A stretch of 64,000 nucleotides of DNA from Verrucomicrobiota bacterium (lineage in GTDB: Bacteria > Verrucomicrobiota > Verrucomicrobiia > Palsa-1439), in contig PLZV01000037.1 in NCBI GenBank assembly GCA_003152315.1, positions 105,679 to 169,678 on the forward strand, in the 5' to 3' direction. Numbering within the stretch: the stretch's first letter is position 1; each line of letters begins with the position of its first letter. Below are positions 1 through 12,300 of the stretch, piece by piece. The position numbers and the translations under genes are program-made. The notes under the pieces were generated by a model that was given only the letters and a program-made list of their open reading frames with translations, was not told the origin of the DNA and did no database searches.

Positions 1-1
1 G

Positions 2-1411
2 GGTGGGGACCAATCATCATCGTGGAATGATTTCCCACGGGTGGTGCGGGCAGGACTCAGCGCGGCGCTTTCGGGATACCCTTATTGGGGGCACGACATC
101 GGCGGTTATGCGGGCACACCGACGAAAAACCTCTACATCCGCTGGCTGGAACTCGGCGCGCTCAGTCCGATCATGCAACTGCACGGCACGACGCCGCGCG
201 AACCGTGGTACTACGACGACGAGACGGTGCGCATCGCGAAATACTATTTCGACCTGCGCTGGGCGTTGCGCGATTACCTGCTCGCTGCCGCGAAGCTCGC
301 GCGAGAAGAGGGTGTCCCGATGTGGCGACCGCTCCTGTATGAGTTCCCGAACGATCCCCGGACCTACAACATTGATGACGAGTTCTTTCTGGGCGACGAT
401 CTGCTCGTTGCCCCTGTATTAAGCGAGTCTGGTGAGCGTCCGGTGTATCTGCCGGCCGGTAAATGGCTAAACGCGTGGACGAAGGAGAAACTAACGGGAC
501 CCAAGACCCTTACGGTACGGCCGGGACTCGCGGAGATCCCAACGTTTATTCGCGCGGAACGCGCAGCCGACTTCGAGAGGATTTTCCCGCCATTGCTGAC
601 CGATCAACGCGGCGATGTGTTCGTCGAACTGGCTGGTGCGCCGAATGAACGCGGCATCGTACCCACGCAGCGACTGATTCGTGGACAGAAGTATGAGAAG
701 GTCTTCCTGACGGCGCACAATCGTGGGACGAAAGGCTTGAGTGGTGAAGTGGAGTTGGCTCTGCCAACGGGGTTCACGGCGTTGCCCGGCATGAAACAGA
801 CAATTATCGCACCCGCCGGTGGTGAGGCCCGCATCGCTTTTTATGTAAGTCCACCGCCGATGCTCGAGGTCGGGAGTTATCCTGTAAAAGTCAGGAGTCT
901 GTTGCAGGCCCGCGGTTCGTCGCAGTCAGGTCCCCTAACGCTGGTAATGATCAAGCTGCCCCAGTGGCATGTGCTCGGGCCGTTTGACGGCGGAGTGGGG
1001 GCGAAATTTGCGGGGGAATTGCCCACAGACATTACCACTGAGTATGTGGGTGCAGGCGGTCGACGTGTGAGATGGCGGGCGGTTGGCGATGACTGCGTAC
1101 GAAATGATGGATATGTGGATTTCGAGAAGGCGCTGGGGAAGGACAACAATGGCGCAACAACATTTGGGACGACGACGTTCCGTTTAACCCATGCTGGCAA
1201 GGCGCGGTTGTACGTGGGCAGTGGCGATGCGCTGACAATTTGGCTGAACGGGCAGCTGGTGTTCGACAAGCAAGTGCATCGCGGCGCCGAGTCTGACGAA
1301 GACGCCGTGGAGGCGGACTTGCGCGAGGGAGAAAACTCGGTGTTGGTGAAGATCAGCCGCGGAATCGGTCCGAACGGACTCTACTTCCGTATCGCGGGTG
1401 ACTCTTCGTAG
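2..1411 (+). CDS. GH31 alpha-glycosidase, C-terminal part (5' truncated by window)
   Basis: The reading frame is open from base 2, so the gene starts outside the window. The first residues (GGDQSSSW, then RAGLSAALSGYPYWGHDIGGY) match the region around the GH31 acid/base; the Asp codon at 8-10 is the expected general acid. The nucleophile Asp should lie upstream and is not visible. After the barrel come the usual GH31 beta domains (LLVAPVL, YLPAGKW). The last 150 residues form an extra module beginning WHVLGPF, resembling beta-sandwich domains appended to glycosidases in this phylum. Likely an alpha-xylosidase or alpha-glucosidase acting on plant or storage oligosaccharides; substrate not determinable here. 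Its 3' end overlaps the convergent AraC gene by 31 bp. Confidence 0.9.
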   Translation, partial: GGDQSSSWNDFPRVVRAGLSAALSGYPYWGHDIGGYAGTPTKNLYIRWLELGALSPIMQLHGTTPREPWYYDDETVRIAKYYFDLRWALRDYLLAAAKLAREEGVPMWRPLLYEFPNDPRTYNIDDEFFLGDDLLVAPVLSESGERPVYLPAGKWLNAWTKEKLTGPKTLTVRPGLAEIPTFIRAERAADFERIFPPLLTDQRGDVFVELAGAPNERGIVPTQRLIRGQKYEKVFLTAHNRGTKGLSGEVELALPTGFTALPGMKQTIIAPAGGEARIAFYVSPPPMLEVGSYPVKVRSLLQARGSSQSGPLTLVMIKLPQWHVLGPFDGGVGAKFAGELPTDITTEYVGAGGRRVRWRAVGDDCVRNDGYVDFEKALGKDNNGATTFGTTTFRLTHAGKARLYVGSGDALTIWLNGQLVFDKQVHRGAESDEDAVEADLREGENSVLVKISRGIGPNGLYFRIAGDSS

Positions 1412-2199
1412 GCGGGCAGATGCTTCTTGCGCCACGCGTCGGGACTGACATGGTGGTGCATTTTGAAGACGCGGCAGAAGTCGCTGCTGCTCGAAAACCC
1501 GCATTGCTCGGCGATGGCATCGAGCTTGAGGTTGGAGAGCGACAGCAGCCCCATGGCCCGTTCCAGGCGCACCCGCGTGAACGCGGCCTGCGGGCTTTCG
1601 TGCCGCGACTGCCAGAAGAGGCGGCGCAAGTGGCGGACGGAGACGTTGACGGCTTGCGCGGTTTGTTCGAGCTTTGGTTGCTCGATCATGTGTTCGCTGT
1701 ACCACGAGAGACAGGCCTGGACCTTCTGGAACGGGTGGTCAACGTCACCGGCGTCTGCCGCAGACGGGACATCGGCCAGTGCGATCAGGGAAAGTTCGAT
1801 CAGCGCCTTCTCAAAAAACATCAGGCTCTTCTCGGTCACACGGCCGTAGGGCGCTCGCAACTCCATTTCGATCTCGGCGACCCGCCGAACTTGAGCGGGT
1901 GACAGCGCACAATCCAGGAAGCCGCGTTCGTGGGCGACTTTCTCGAGCAGTGGCGGGGCCTTGCCGAAGTGGAAGACGACAATCTTGCAGCGTTTCGTGC
2001 CGTCACCTTTCCAACCATGCGCCGTTTCCGGTGGGAAGATCCAGAGATGATGTTGCTGGAGGGTGGCCGGGCCGGTTTCGCTCAGCAAAGCACCGCACTT
2101 GCCTCGGAGCACAGCGAAGAATTCCCAATTGTCCCGCTGGTGAATGTACATCGGGTACACCCCGAAGTGCCGGATGCCGGCAACCATGTGACGCAACAT
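1381..2199 (-). CDS. AraC-family transcriptional regulator
   Basis: A 272-residue protein with an N-terminal cupin-like effector domain (about 1-110) and a C-terminal double HTH of AraC/XylS type (about 165-262). The second HTH has the typical IAEQCGFSSSSDFCRVFK stretch. It is divergent from the GH31 gene starting at 2351, with about 150 bp between them, and convergent with the truncated GH31 gene on the left, overlapping its last 31 bp. By position it probably senses a sugar or oligosaccharide and controls the flanking glycosidases; that role is inference. ATG at 2199 is used, with a second ATG at 2187 equally possible. No clear Shine-Dalgarno sequence is seen for either. Confidence 0.9.
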   Translation of the reverse strand: MLRHMVAGIRHFGVYPMYIHQRDNWEFFAVLRGKCGALLSETGPATLQQHHLWIFPPETAHGWKGDGTKRCKIVVFHFGKAPPLLEKVAHERGFLDCALSPAQVRRVAEIEMELRAPYGRVTEKSLMFFEKALIELSLIALADVPSAADAGDVDHPFQKVQACLSWYSEHMIEQPKLEQTAQAVNVSVRHLRRLFWQSRHESPQAAFTRVRLERAMGLLSLSNLKLDAIAEQCGFSSSSDFCRVFKMHHHVSPDAWRKKHLPAYEESPAIRK

Positions 2200-2350
2200 G
2201 GGCTTGATTCTGCCGTAAATGGCCGAATTTGTAAAGCATCTGACCGTTATGCTGGTTCGACAAGAGGCGGGATTCAGGCTAGCTTACGCTTGGTCTGGCG
2301 GGAAGAATGCTACGCACTCGTAATCAGCATTCATGAAGGGTAACAAATCA

Positions 2351-5300
2351 ATGATTCGATATTTCTGCGGTGCTTTGGCGCTGGTTTCCACTTTTCTTAC
2401 CACCGCAACCGCACAGACCGTATTCACCGAAGCCGGGGGTGTGATCGTCATTGAGGCAGAGAGTTATTCCAACAACACGGCGCGGATCACTGACGGCACA
2501 AATTTTCAATGGGTCACCAACAACGCAGTCGCCGGCTTCAGTGGCACGGGATACATGGAAGCGCTACCGAACATCGGGACGAACCTGAACACTACCTGGC
2601 TCACCACAAGCCCGGAGCTGGACTACACCGTCAATTTCGCCAACGCGCTGACGCACTACGTCTGGATTCGCGGCTACGCGGTAACGAATACCGATGACTC
2701 AGTCCATGCGGGAATCAATGGCACGACCAATTCCGCAGCGAACATCACCTTGAACCAGTACGGTGTCTGGCAATGGACGAGGACGAACACACTCAACGGC
2801 GTCGCCACCCTGACCGTCAACACAACGGGCATACAGCCCTTCAGCCTGTGGATGCGCGAGGACGGCTTGCGCGTCGATCGCATCATCCTGACGACCAACA
2901 ACAATTTCCAGACCACGCTTGGGAATGTCTTCCACATTCCCAGCGGCATTGAGGCCGGCAACAGCGGGCTTACGATGCGCAGCCCCCTGAGTGGAATCTC
3001 GTCCAACACGAAGGTGTTCCTCTACACGGGCAACCAGTTCCAGGGCTCGGGCAATCCGGGGAACCAACTGGCTACGGGCAGCACGATCTTTTATCGCAAT
3101 GCCACGAACACGACATGGACATCGATCCCGATGGGGTTCTGGTATCAAGGCGGAGCGAGCGGCAACAACAAGTACTACTCGAACTCGATTCCCGCGAACC
3201 TCTTCAACCCCGGCGACACGGTGCAGTATTATTTCAAAATTCCGTACAGCGACCACCTGCCGACGTTCTTGTACGGGAATGATAATGCTTCTCAGAGCAC
3301 TGAGATCGAGAGTATCGCCCAAGCCGGTCCGTTCAGCTACATTATTGCCGCGGGTCTGCAGCCGTCGGGGCCGTACGTCTCCTACACGAATGTTGTGGGC
3401 GCGACGCTCTTCGAAGCCCGGGTTTACCAAAACACTGGTCACGTTACGCTCACGGGCCCCGATCTCGCGGGCAACGCGCTGACGAACACCATCACCATTG
3501 AGCCAATTTCCGCCATCGTCAACGGTAGTTCGACCAGTGGGGGCACGGTGCTGTCGTCAACCGCGCTCAGCAATGGGGTGCAGTTTACGCAAGCGTTTGG
3601 CGTCACCAGCATCGTCGTGCAAGTCACTTTCCCGAGCCCGAATATCATGCACTATGAAGTCGTTGATTGGGGTGCGCAGGTTCTCACTTCCACGAGTATC
3701 ACCGTACCCTCGGACTCCAGTGAACATTTCTATGGATTTGGCGAGAAGTTCGACACGCTCGATCAAGCGGGCAACCGGGTTCACATGCTGACCATGGATA
3801 TAGCAGGCACGAAGGGCGACAATTCATACAAGGTCGCGTCATGGTTCATGAGTACCCGGGGCTATGGTTTTCACCTGGACTCGACGGACGAAAGCTACTT
3901 CGACATGCGCAACTCGGCGCCCGACCGCTATGTCATTAATAATTTGGTGGGGAACAGCAACTTTGGCGGCTACGTAACCAACGCCGTGAAATTCAACGTG
4001 GTATATGGTCCGTCGTTGCCCGATGTACTGACGCGATATACCAGTTACACGGGCCGGGCTGCGTTGCCGCCGAAGTGGGCATTTGCGCCGTGGATGTCGA
4101 GCGACATCTGGCACACGGGTGGCGAAGTACGCTACACGATCAGCAAGTACCGCGCTCTCGGGATTCCAGGCTCGGTCTTCGTCTTCGATTCACCGTGGGA
4201 GGTCGGGTACAATGATCTAACCTGGAACATGACGCAGTTTGGCAGCGGCGGGACGTACGAGGGCACGAACTATCCGGGATTCACTTCGGTCACCGATATG
4301 ATGACGTTCTTCCGCACGAACGGATTCTATACCGTTTGCTGGTTCACGCCGTTCATCAACACGGACTCGTCCTGTTGCGGTGAAGTGTCGGGACAGAATT
4401 TGGGTCAGTCGCCCAATTACGCGGAGGGCGCGGCGAGCAACTATTTCGCGCGAGCCTCGGCCAATGGGCCACCATTGGTCGTAAACTGGTGGAAGGGTAC
4501 GGGTAGCCCGGTGGACTTCACCAACCCGAATGCAAGACAATGGTTCCAGAACCAACTCAGCAGTTTACTTGCGACAAGCCAGAGTGGCGGCTACAACGTT
4601 ATCGGCGGATTCAAGACCGATGATGGCGAAACTGGCAACGGCGCGAATACCTACATCCCCACGAATGCAGTTTATTTCGACGGGCGCACAGGCGTTGAGA
4701 TGCGCAACGGTTACTGTGTCGAATACCACAAATCCGTGTGGAACGTGCTCGGCACCAACGGCGTGCTCTTCGCCCGTAGCGGTTTTGTGGGATCACAAGC
4801 ATATCCTGGGTACTGGGCCGGTGACAACGAGCCGAATTTCGGCGATGCCAATGGGTTGCCTAGCGTCGTCGTAGCGGGCCTGTCCTCCGCGATGAGTGGA
4901 TTTTCCATCTGGGCCTCAGACGTCGGCGGCTACCAAAACTCGAACCCCAGTTCCGCACGCACAAACTTGTTCATGCGGTGGGCGCAATTCGGGGCCTTTT
5001 CGCCATTAATGCAGATGCATCGCCAAGTCGACACGAGCACCCTGCTGCAATTCCCGTGGGGGTATGGCGCCGACGCACTCACCAATTACCTGTTCTATAC
5101 AAAGTTGCACACGGCGCTGTTCCCTTATCTCTACTCGTACGCATTGCAGTCGAGTACGAATGGTCTGCCGATCATGCGGCCGCTCGTCCTGATGAACCAG
5201 ACCGATACCAACACCTACGGCAGCATATACAACACCAGCCACTCGTTCCTGTTTGGCAATGAGCTGCTCGTGGCGCCGGTCATCACGAACACCGCTACGT

Positions 5301-6208
5301 CGCGCACGGTTTATCTGCCACAAGGTAACTGGTACGATTACTTTAGCAACGTCCGCTATAGCGGTGGCCAGACCATTACCTGGGTGAATGCCGACCAGCA
5401 CCAGATGCCGCTGTTCGTACGCGAAGGCGCGATCATCCCGATGATTTCCACGAACGTGCAAACCCTGGCCGATGCTGCGTACGTCAACAATCCCAACATC
5501 ATTACGGCGGATAGCTCCTTGCAGTTCCTGGTCTACCCGACTACGAATTCCAGTTTTACCGTCTATGACAGCACCAGCCTCTCATGCCAGTCCAATGGCA
5601 CGGTCATCTCGGCAACGCTTCTCTCTGTCCCGCGCCCGATCCTGCTGCGGTTCTTCGCGGCGGCGCCGTTCGGCGTCGAACGCGATGGCATTCGTCTTCC
5701 ACAATTCACCAACACCACCGACTTTGCCGGGGCGAGCCTTGGCTGGATCTACGACAGTGCCGGGTTTGTGAACGTCAAATTCAACCATGTGGGCGGTTCC
5801 GCACAAATTGCGTTTGGGCCGGATTCCATTGGGGATGGCATCTCGGATTCGTGGCGCGCCACTCAGTTCGGATCGCCCACCTCGACGAACAGCACCTCGT
5901 GCGCGACTTGCGACCCGGACGGAGACGGCTTGAACAACCGTCAGGAATATCTGGCCGGTACTTCGCCACAGGACGCCAGCAACTTTCTTCGGGTGAATTC
6001 ATTCCTGCCGAACGGGAACGACGCGAACATGGCCTTTGGAACGGTTTTGGGTATGAATTATCGCGTCGAGTATAATTCCGATCTTGTTACTGGCGTTTGG
6101 CTTGTGTTGAGTAATAATATTCCTGGCACCGGTGGAATCGTTCAGATCGTCGATCCGGGCGCGGTCAATCAATCGACAAGATTCTATCGAGTTAGATTGT
6201 TGCCATAG
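2351..6208 (+). CDS. secreted multidomain GH31 glycosidase with CBM35-like and Ca-binding C-terminal modules
   Basis: A 1285-residue exported glycosidase. Start ATG 2351 is preferred over the in-frame ATG 2333, because the GAAGGG ribosome site at 2335-2340 covers the earlier ATG and lies 10 nt before 2351. After a signal peptide ending near TATAQ, residues about 20-190 look like a CBM35-type galactose-binding fold (EAESYSNNTARI). The GH31 core follows. Asp757 in FKTDDGE is the expected nucleophile and Asp825 in YWAGDNEPN the expected acid/base. Most relatives have Phe after the nucleophile; here it is Asp. The C-terminus has a thrombospondin-3/dockerin-like calcium motif (DPDGDGLNNRQEYLAGT) and a final beta domain common in exported verrucomicrobial enzymes. 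Probably AraC-controlled. Substrate unknown; alpha-xylose or alpha-glucose linkages are likely. Confidence 0.9.
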   Translation: MIRYFCGALALVSTFLTTATAQTVFTEAGGVIVIEAESYSNNTARITDGTNFQWVTNNAVAGFSGTGYMEALPNIGTNLNTTWLTTSPELDYTVNFANALTHYVWIRGYAVTNTDDSVHAGINGTTNSAANITLNQYGVWQWTRTNTLNGVATLTVNTTGIQPFSLWMREDGLRVDRIILTTNNNFQTTLGNVFHIPSGIEAGNSGLTMRSPLSGISSNTKVFLYTGNQFQGSGNPGNQLATGSTIFYRNATNTTWTSIPMGFWYQGGASGNNKYYSNSIPANLFNPGDTVQYYFKIPYSDHLPTFLYGNDNASQSTEIESIAQAGPFSYIIAAGLQPSGPYVSYTNVVGATLFEARVYQNTGHVTLTGPDLAGNALTNTITIEPISAIVNGSSTSGGTVLSSTALSNGVQFTQAFGVTSIVVQVTFPSPNIMHYEVVDWGAQVLTSTSITVPSDSSEHFYGFGEKFDTLDQAGNRVHMLTMDIAGTKGDNSYKVASWFMSTRGYGFHLDSTDESYFDMRNSAPDRYVINNLVGNSNFGGYVTNAVKFNVVYGPSLPDVLTRYTSYTGRAALPPKWAFAPWMSSDIWHTGGEVRYTISKYRALGIPGSVFVFDSPWEVGYNDLTWNMTQFGSGGTYEGTNYPGFTSVTDMMTFFRTNGFYTVCWFTPFINTDSSCCGEVSGQNLGQSPNYAEGAASNYFARASANGPPLVVNWWKGTGSPVDFTNPNARQWFQNQLSSLLATSQSGGYNVIGGFKTDDGETGNGANTYIPTNAVYFDGRTGVEMRNGYCVEYHKSVWNVLGTNGVLFARSGFVGSQAYPGYWAGDNEPNFGDANGLPSVVVAGLSSAMSGFSIWASDVGGYQNSNPSSARTNLFMRWAQFGAFSPLMQMHRQVDTSTLLQFPWGYGADALTNYLFYTKLHTALFPYLYSYALQSSTNGLPIMRPLVLMNQTDTNTYGSIYNTSHSFLFGNELLVAPVITNTATSRTVYLPQGNWYDYFSNVRYSGGQTITWVNADQHQMPLFVREGAIIPMISTNVQTLADAAYVNNPNIITADSSLQFLVYPTTNSSFTVYDSTSLSCQSNGTVISATLLSVPRPILLRFFAAAPFGVERDGIRLPQFTNTTDFAGASLGWIYDSAGFVNVKFNHVGGSAQIAFGPDSIGDGISDSWRATQFGSPTSTNSTSCATCDPDGDGLNNRQEYLAGTSPQDASNFLRVNSFLPNGNDANMAFGTVLGMNYRVEYNSDLVTGVWLVLSNNIPGTGGIVQIVDPGAVNQSTRFYRVRLLP

Positions 6209-6292
6209 AATAGGTCACAGCGTAGCAAAGTGTCAGATTCGTCCGAGCGCTGTCACGAAAGGCGGATCTCTCCTTGCTATTACCCTTTAGAA

Positions 6293-6320
6293 TTGACATT
6301 TTTGCACAAATCTATACACT
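6293..6320 (+). promoter_or_regulatory. sigma70-like promoter for the giant PEP-CTERM gene
   Basis: A perfect TTGACA at 6293-6298 is followed 16 bp later by TACACT at 6315-6320; an overlapping TATACA at 6313 would give a 14-bp spacer. It sits in an AT-rich pocket 45-95 bp before the candidate starts of the giant surface protein gene. The preceding gene ends at 6208, so this gene probably forms its own transcription unit. Confidence 0.55.
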
Positions 6321-6364
6321 CCCGCCGCGTGAGGTAAAACGTTCTTGCGGGGACGTGTAGCGGG

Positions 6365-9300
6365 TTGGCACAGGGGCGATTCCAAGAGATTCCTTTTTCG
6401 CGAGTTAAGAATTCGGTGAGGATTTTTTTCACACGCTTTTTGTCTGGTTGGATTGTAACGCATTTACTGGCGTTTACCTTTGTGATTTCCGTCTACGGCG
6501 CTTCGACCGATTTTACCCCAACGACGTCAGGCACGTCCGATTCCAATGTCAGCGGTAATTGGGACAATGGTCGGCCCACGAACAATGGCTTGGATGACAA
6601 CTTCACGATGTCTTTCAGTGGTGCCATTACGGTCACGAATTTTCTGAGTGCAGGTGGCGGGTCCCTTAACTTTGTTCGGCTCTCAACGGCAGGCTCCGGC
6701 ACGCTGACGGTGATCAGCTCTGCGGGGTTCGATTCAAATTTCGGGCTTCAGCTCAACAATAACGACACGCTTATCATCGCGAATAACTCGACAATTAGCC
6801 ACGGCAACAATGCGTTCGGTGACAGCGGCGGCACGCTAACCGTTAGCAACAGTGCGTCGGTCTTTATCAACATCGGCGCCAACGCCGTACAGAACACCGG
6901 CACGATTCAACTGACCTCGACCAGCGGGCAGACTTCTGACATCAACTACGGCCAGTCAACGGGCGGCGCGTTCAACAACAGTGGTACGGGTACGATCATT
7001 CAAAACGGCACCGGCACGGGCACATTCGTCGGGAACTTTGGCGCGAACAGCATTGCGTTCCTCAATAACGGTAAGATTATCGTGAACGGCGGCACGTTAT
7101 CCATCGACCCGCGTGACGCGCAGTCTAGCGGCGGTTTCAGCAATGCAGCGGGGGGCGTGGTGCAAGTCAACGCGGGCGCCACGTTTGCGATCAACCGAAG
7201 CACAGCCGCATGGAACGCCAATGACGCCCCTAATGTCGGCACCATCATTCTGAATGGCGGCACGGTTACGACGCTGGAGGGCGGCAGTCAGGTTGTTACC
7301 CATACGATTCGGAACTCCGGCACGATCATGGGCAATGGTACGCTGGCGTTCGGTTTGTTCAACCCGGCAAACACGGGCAACGTCATCGCCTCGAACGGCG
7401 TTCTGGTTGTTGGGCAGGTCTTTGGCAATAACGGCACCTGGTTGGCGATCAACGGCGGTACGATGTTGATCTCGAGCAACACGGACCTGGGAGCCAGCGT
7501 GATGTCAAACGGCGTGGGCGGCACCTGGCGGATTGGCCAGACAGGAAGCATCAATAATACACTGACAATGTCCACGTCGTTTTTTAATAATGACGGCACG
7601 CTTTTGCTCGGGAATAGCAGTGGATCCGGTAGCACGTTGACCATTGCGGGCAACACGGGCATTGACGGCAAGACGTTCACAAACTCCACGACCGGGATAA
7701 TTGCTGGACGCGGTACGTTTTTCTTTGGCTTCGGGCAATCGGCTGGTCAAAGCACGAATGTTGGCTTTATCAACAATGGCAGCATCCTGGCGGGCCAAGG
7801 TGGCGCGGGCAGCCTGTCATTTAACATGGGGGACACGGCGAATGTCCCGTTTAGCAACTCGGCGTCCGGCACGATCGTCATCAGCAATGGCACTTCCCTG
7901 GCCGTGCAGCGCACTGCGAATGCCTGGAACAACGCGACACTGGACTCCCAGCGCGTCGGGAACGCCGGAACAATTATCATCAACGGCGGCACGTTTGTAA
8001 GTCAGGCGGGGAACGGCGCCGACGCGTCACGCCTGATACTCAACGGGGGGACAATCATCGCACAGGGGGTCGGCACGGCCACGAATTCCTGGCGAGCGGG
8101 CTTGGAGAACCGCGGAACAATTTACGTGACGAACAATACCTCGGTCTTCAACATGCTTACGTCCGTAGCTGTCACCAATCGATCCACGGGCCAGATATTC
8201 CTCGGCGGCGCTGGTGGCGCGGTCGGTACGATCGTCGCAACCAACATTGGACAGAACGGCAATTCACTCTTCAATCAGGGATTAATTCAAGGTCAGGGCA
8301 CCCTCACACTGGGGGTGGTCAATGACCCGCGCAGCAGCGGCGCGAGCGCCAACTATGTCAACTCCGGGACCTTACTGGCGACCAATTGGGGCAGTGCCAC
8401 GGCCGGCACTCTATTTATCAGTGTCGGTAACGCGTTTTCCAACGGCGGCTTTAGTAATACTTCCGCTGGCACGATCTTGATTGCGACCAACACAACACTG
8501 ACGATCAATCGCACCGAAAACGCGTGGGTGAACAGCGATAATTCAGTGGCCAACTTTGGGACCATCGCGCTGGCGGGGGGCACGTTGAATCTGGCAGCCG
8601 ATGGGGTTGTCAGCAACTCAGCCAGCTTCATCAATACGGGACTGATCACTGGTTATGGGACGATCGATAGTGTGGTCATCACAACCAACGGTGGCAAGAT
8701 GCTGGCCATTGCCACAAACCTTACCAGTGTCGGCACGCTGACGGCCAGGATCGCGAGTACGACCAACAACTCCAGCGCGACACTTGGCACCATTGGCACC
8801 AACTCCGTCCTTAACCTCATTGCCCCGGGCGGCCAAAACTTCTTGATTAACTTTGGCACCATTTCCGTGTCGGGCGGCACGATCAACTTCAACGGCAGCG
8901 CCGCCACGATCACCAACTTCTTTGTCGTCGGCGGTGTGGGGAATCTCAGCAGTTTTGGCATTGTGAACACTGGCGCCTTGGCCTCGGTCGTGGCGCAGGG
9001 GCCGGTTTCTGGTCTGAGTAACTTGATCGCCAGCGTCGGCGTCACCAATTCCGCGCTGCTTGGCGCCAATAACTTGATTGGGGGCGCGGCCACGCTGACC
9101 CTCGGCACCACCACCGGTGGCGGCCTGGTTAACAACGGCACCTTGGCGATTCAGGGCGGGTTCATCACCGTGACCAATGCGGCGGGGGTCGATGCGGGCG
9201 TGACCAATAACTTGGGTCAGATTTACGGTAATGGCATGCAGACCTTCAGCGTCGTTAATTTGGCCGGCGGATCAATTGTTGCCAGCAACGGATTGCTCAA

Positions 9301-12300
9301 GCTCGGCCTGACCGGCGCCAATGCCGGGACCTTGGGCAATTTCAATTCCTCTTCAACGATCATCTTGACCAACACAGTATTGGTGAACTCGGGCCGCATC
9401 GCCCTCAATGGTGGCGGCTTGGTTATGGGCGGCAGCACGATCACCAATGAGGGGACCATCACGGGCCCGGGCGATTATTCTTCCGGCCTTTACAATGATG
9501 TGAACGGTTTTGTGGCGGCGACCAACGGCACATTGAATATTGCGACCAATGGCACGACAGAATCCGTTCAGAACCTTGGTGCTTTCAGCATTGCCAGCGC
9601 TAGCGTGCTCAATGTCATACCCGATTGGAATAATACCGACGGTCTTGTCGGTTTGGCCGGTGGCACGTTGACCGGCGGGGCGGTCACGAACATGGGGACG
9701 ATCACGGGCAATGGTACAATTACCAGCGCCGCCTTCATAAACGCGGCGAATGGCACGGTCACCGCATCCTCGGGTGGCACGCTGAACATTCTATCGGCGA
9801 CGGCAGCGCTGAACGGGACAATGATTGCCGGCACGTCGCAGTCGATCGTCATGACCAACCTCACCAGCCTCGTGAACAATGGTACGATGATCCTCAACGG
9901 CGCCGCCAGCGACGCCAATACATCCTTCTTAATTCTGCGTAACGGCGGAGCGGGTGATTTCACCAATGCGGCGGGGGCGGTCATTCAGGGGGCGGGTTAC
10001 TTCGCAACGGGCGTCAGCGGAGGCACCAGCTTTACTGAATGGAACCAGGGGGCCATCGTGGCCACAAACGGCTCTTTGATTCTGCAACCCCTGCATGCGT
10101 TTGGGAACGGCGGTTTTGTGAATATGGCAGGAGGAAGTGTCACCGTTGCGCTGAATTCCACCTTGGGTATCCAACGTAACAATGATGCCTGGAGTTCCAG
10201 CGGGACGGTACCGATCAACGCCGGCCTGATCCAATTGAATGGCGGCTCGGTGACGTTTTATGGAGACGGCCTGGCCATCGCCAATGATCGCGCGTGGAGC
10301 AACGCGCCGAGTGGGGTGATTAGTGGCTTTGGAACGCTGATGTCCAGCGTGAATAACCTGGGCACAGTGGTAGCGACCAACGGCAATCTCAACATTAACA
10401 ATGCTTCAGCCGTCACGCAAAACGGCACCATCAGCATCGCCAACGGTGCGATATTGACGGTGTTGGGTTCAGCGGGAAGTTTCCAGAACAACGGTCGGAT
10501 GGCGCTGTCCGGCGGCGCGTTCGTGGGCACCAACTTCTCGCAATTGGCCAATGCGGGCACAATCACCGGTTTTGGCACGATTCAAACCGGCCGACTCAAC
10601 GGCAGTGGCGGCGCGAACCAGCAGATCATCAACATGGCCGGCGCGCTCATCGACGCCACCAACGGCACGCTATTCCTCAACCCCGGCGACACCTTCAGCA
10701 ATGGCGGGTTCAGCAATGCAGCCACCGCGACGGTGCGGGTCGAAAACAACGCGACGCTTGCGCTGAACCGCACGGCGAATGCGTGGAACAACAGCGGATT
10801 GAACCCTCGCAACCTTGGCACGATCTCAGTACTGGGTGGGTCGGTGGTGTTGTATGCGGACAGCGCGGTGGACCCCTCACGATTCATCGATAACGTCAGC
10901 GGGACGATCAGCGGCTCTGGTACAATTTCCGCCAGCCTCACGAATCTTGCCGCCGGCACGATTCGGGCGACGGGCGGGACGCTGGCACTGCAGGGTACGG
11001 GCGTGTTCGGTCAGCAGGGTACGCTCCAAGTGGACGGTGGAGCGACGATGCTGATCAGCAATGCGAACGGTCTGGTGTCGTTGAAAAATGCCGGCACCAT
11101 CAACATGAACGGTGGCACGCTGTTCGCCGGAATCGTGAGCAACGCCAACTGGATCTTTGGTAGCGGCGTCATCACGGGCAACGCGAGCGCGGGGGTCGTG
11201 AATATCAGCAACACCTTCCTGTTCGCGAGTAACGGCGTCTTATCGGCCAGCTTGGGGAGCTTTACAAATGGCGCCGGTGTGACGATGGGGACGCTCAGTA
11301 CGGACGCCGTCCTGAACGTGCAGATGCCCGGCGGCGCATCGCAGCCCTTGATTAACCAGGGCCTGCTCAGCTTCGCGGGTGGTACGCTGCTGGCCAACGG
11401 AACAGGCGGCGGCGTGATCACGAACACCAGCACCGGCGTTATCAGCGGCGTCGGCAACGTCACCCAGACTGTCGTCAACAATGGCACCATCCTGGCCGCC
11501 AACGCTGTCGGCACCTTAAATATTTTTTCCGTCGGGCTTAGCGACCTGAATTCCGCGACGCTCGGCGCTAGTAACGGGGCGATCCTCAACGCCGTCATCA
11601 GCGGAGGCACCGGCAGTAGCTTCAACAACAACGGCTCGATTTCGATGATCGGTGGCACGCTAATCATCTCCAATGCCACACCCGGCGTCATCACCAACAA
11701 TCTGTTTGTCAGCGGTGTCGGCACGATCACGCCGAACATCGTGAACGACGGCACGATCCAGGCAACTGTTAACGCTGGGGTGCTGGATTTCTCGCTCCTC
11801 GGCGGTACGAATGCAACTGGTGGTTACATCGGAGCCGGATTGGTAGCCGTGGCCCAGATGGAGAACGGTTCCTTGGTCAATCTGGGCACCATCGGCGCGG
11901 TCGGTGGTAATGGTGGCACGATCCAACTGGCTGCCGGTTCGGGCATCATCACCAACCGCGCGTTGATTACGGGTAACGGGAACCTGGCGATCAACAATTT
12001 CATCCAGAACGATTCAGTCGGTCGCCTCACCGCCACCAACGGCACGTTCACAGTCAATTCTATCAATGGGTTGGCCAACAACGGTACGATTGACGTCCAG
12101 AACGGCGGCACGTTCCAATCTAACTCATCGAACTCGTGGAGCAACGCCGGCAATATCGACCTGCGTGGCGGCACGCTGCGCACGGGCGGGTTCACGAACG
12201 CGGCGGTCAGCGCCAGCTTCACCAATTCTGCCAGCGGCATCATCAGCGGCTACGGCACCCTGATCGGCGGCGGCGCCTTCGGCCAGACCGGGTCCGGGTT

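Noticed and set aside
2699-3442. 247-codon minus-strand open frame
   Set aside because: Antisense to the GH31 gene; Arg/Val-rich with no domain, as expected for the shadow of a GC-rich gene.
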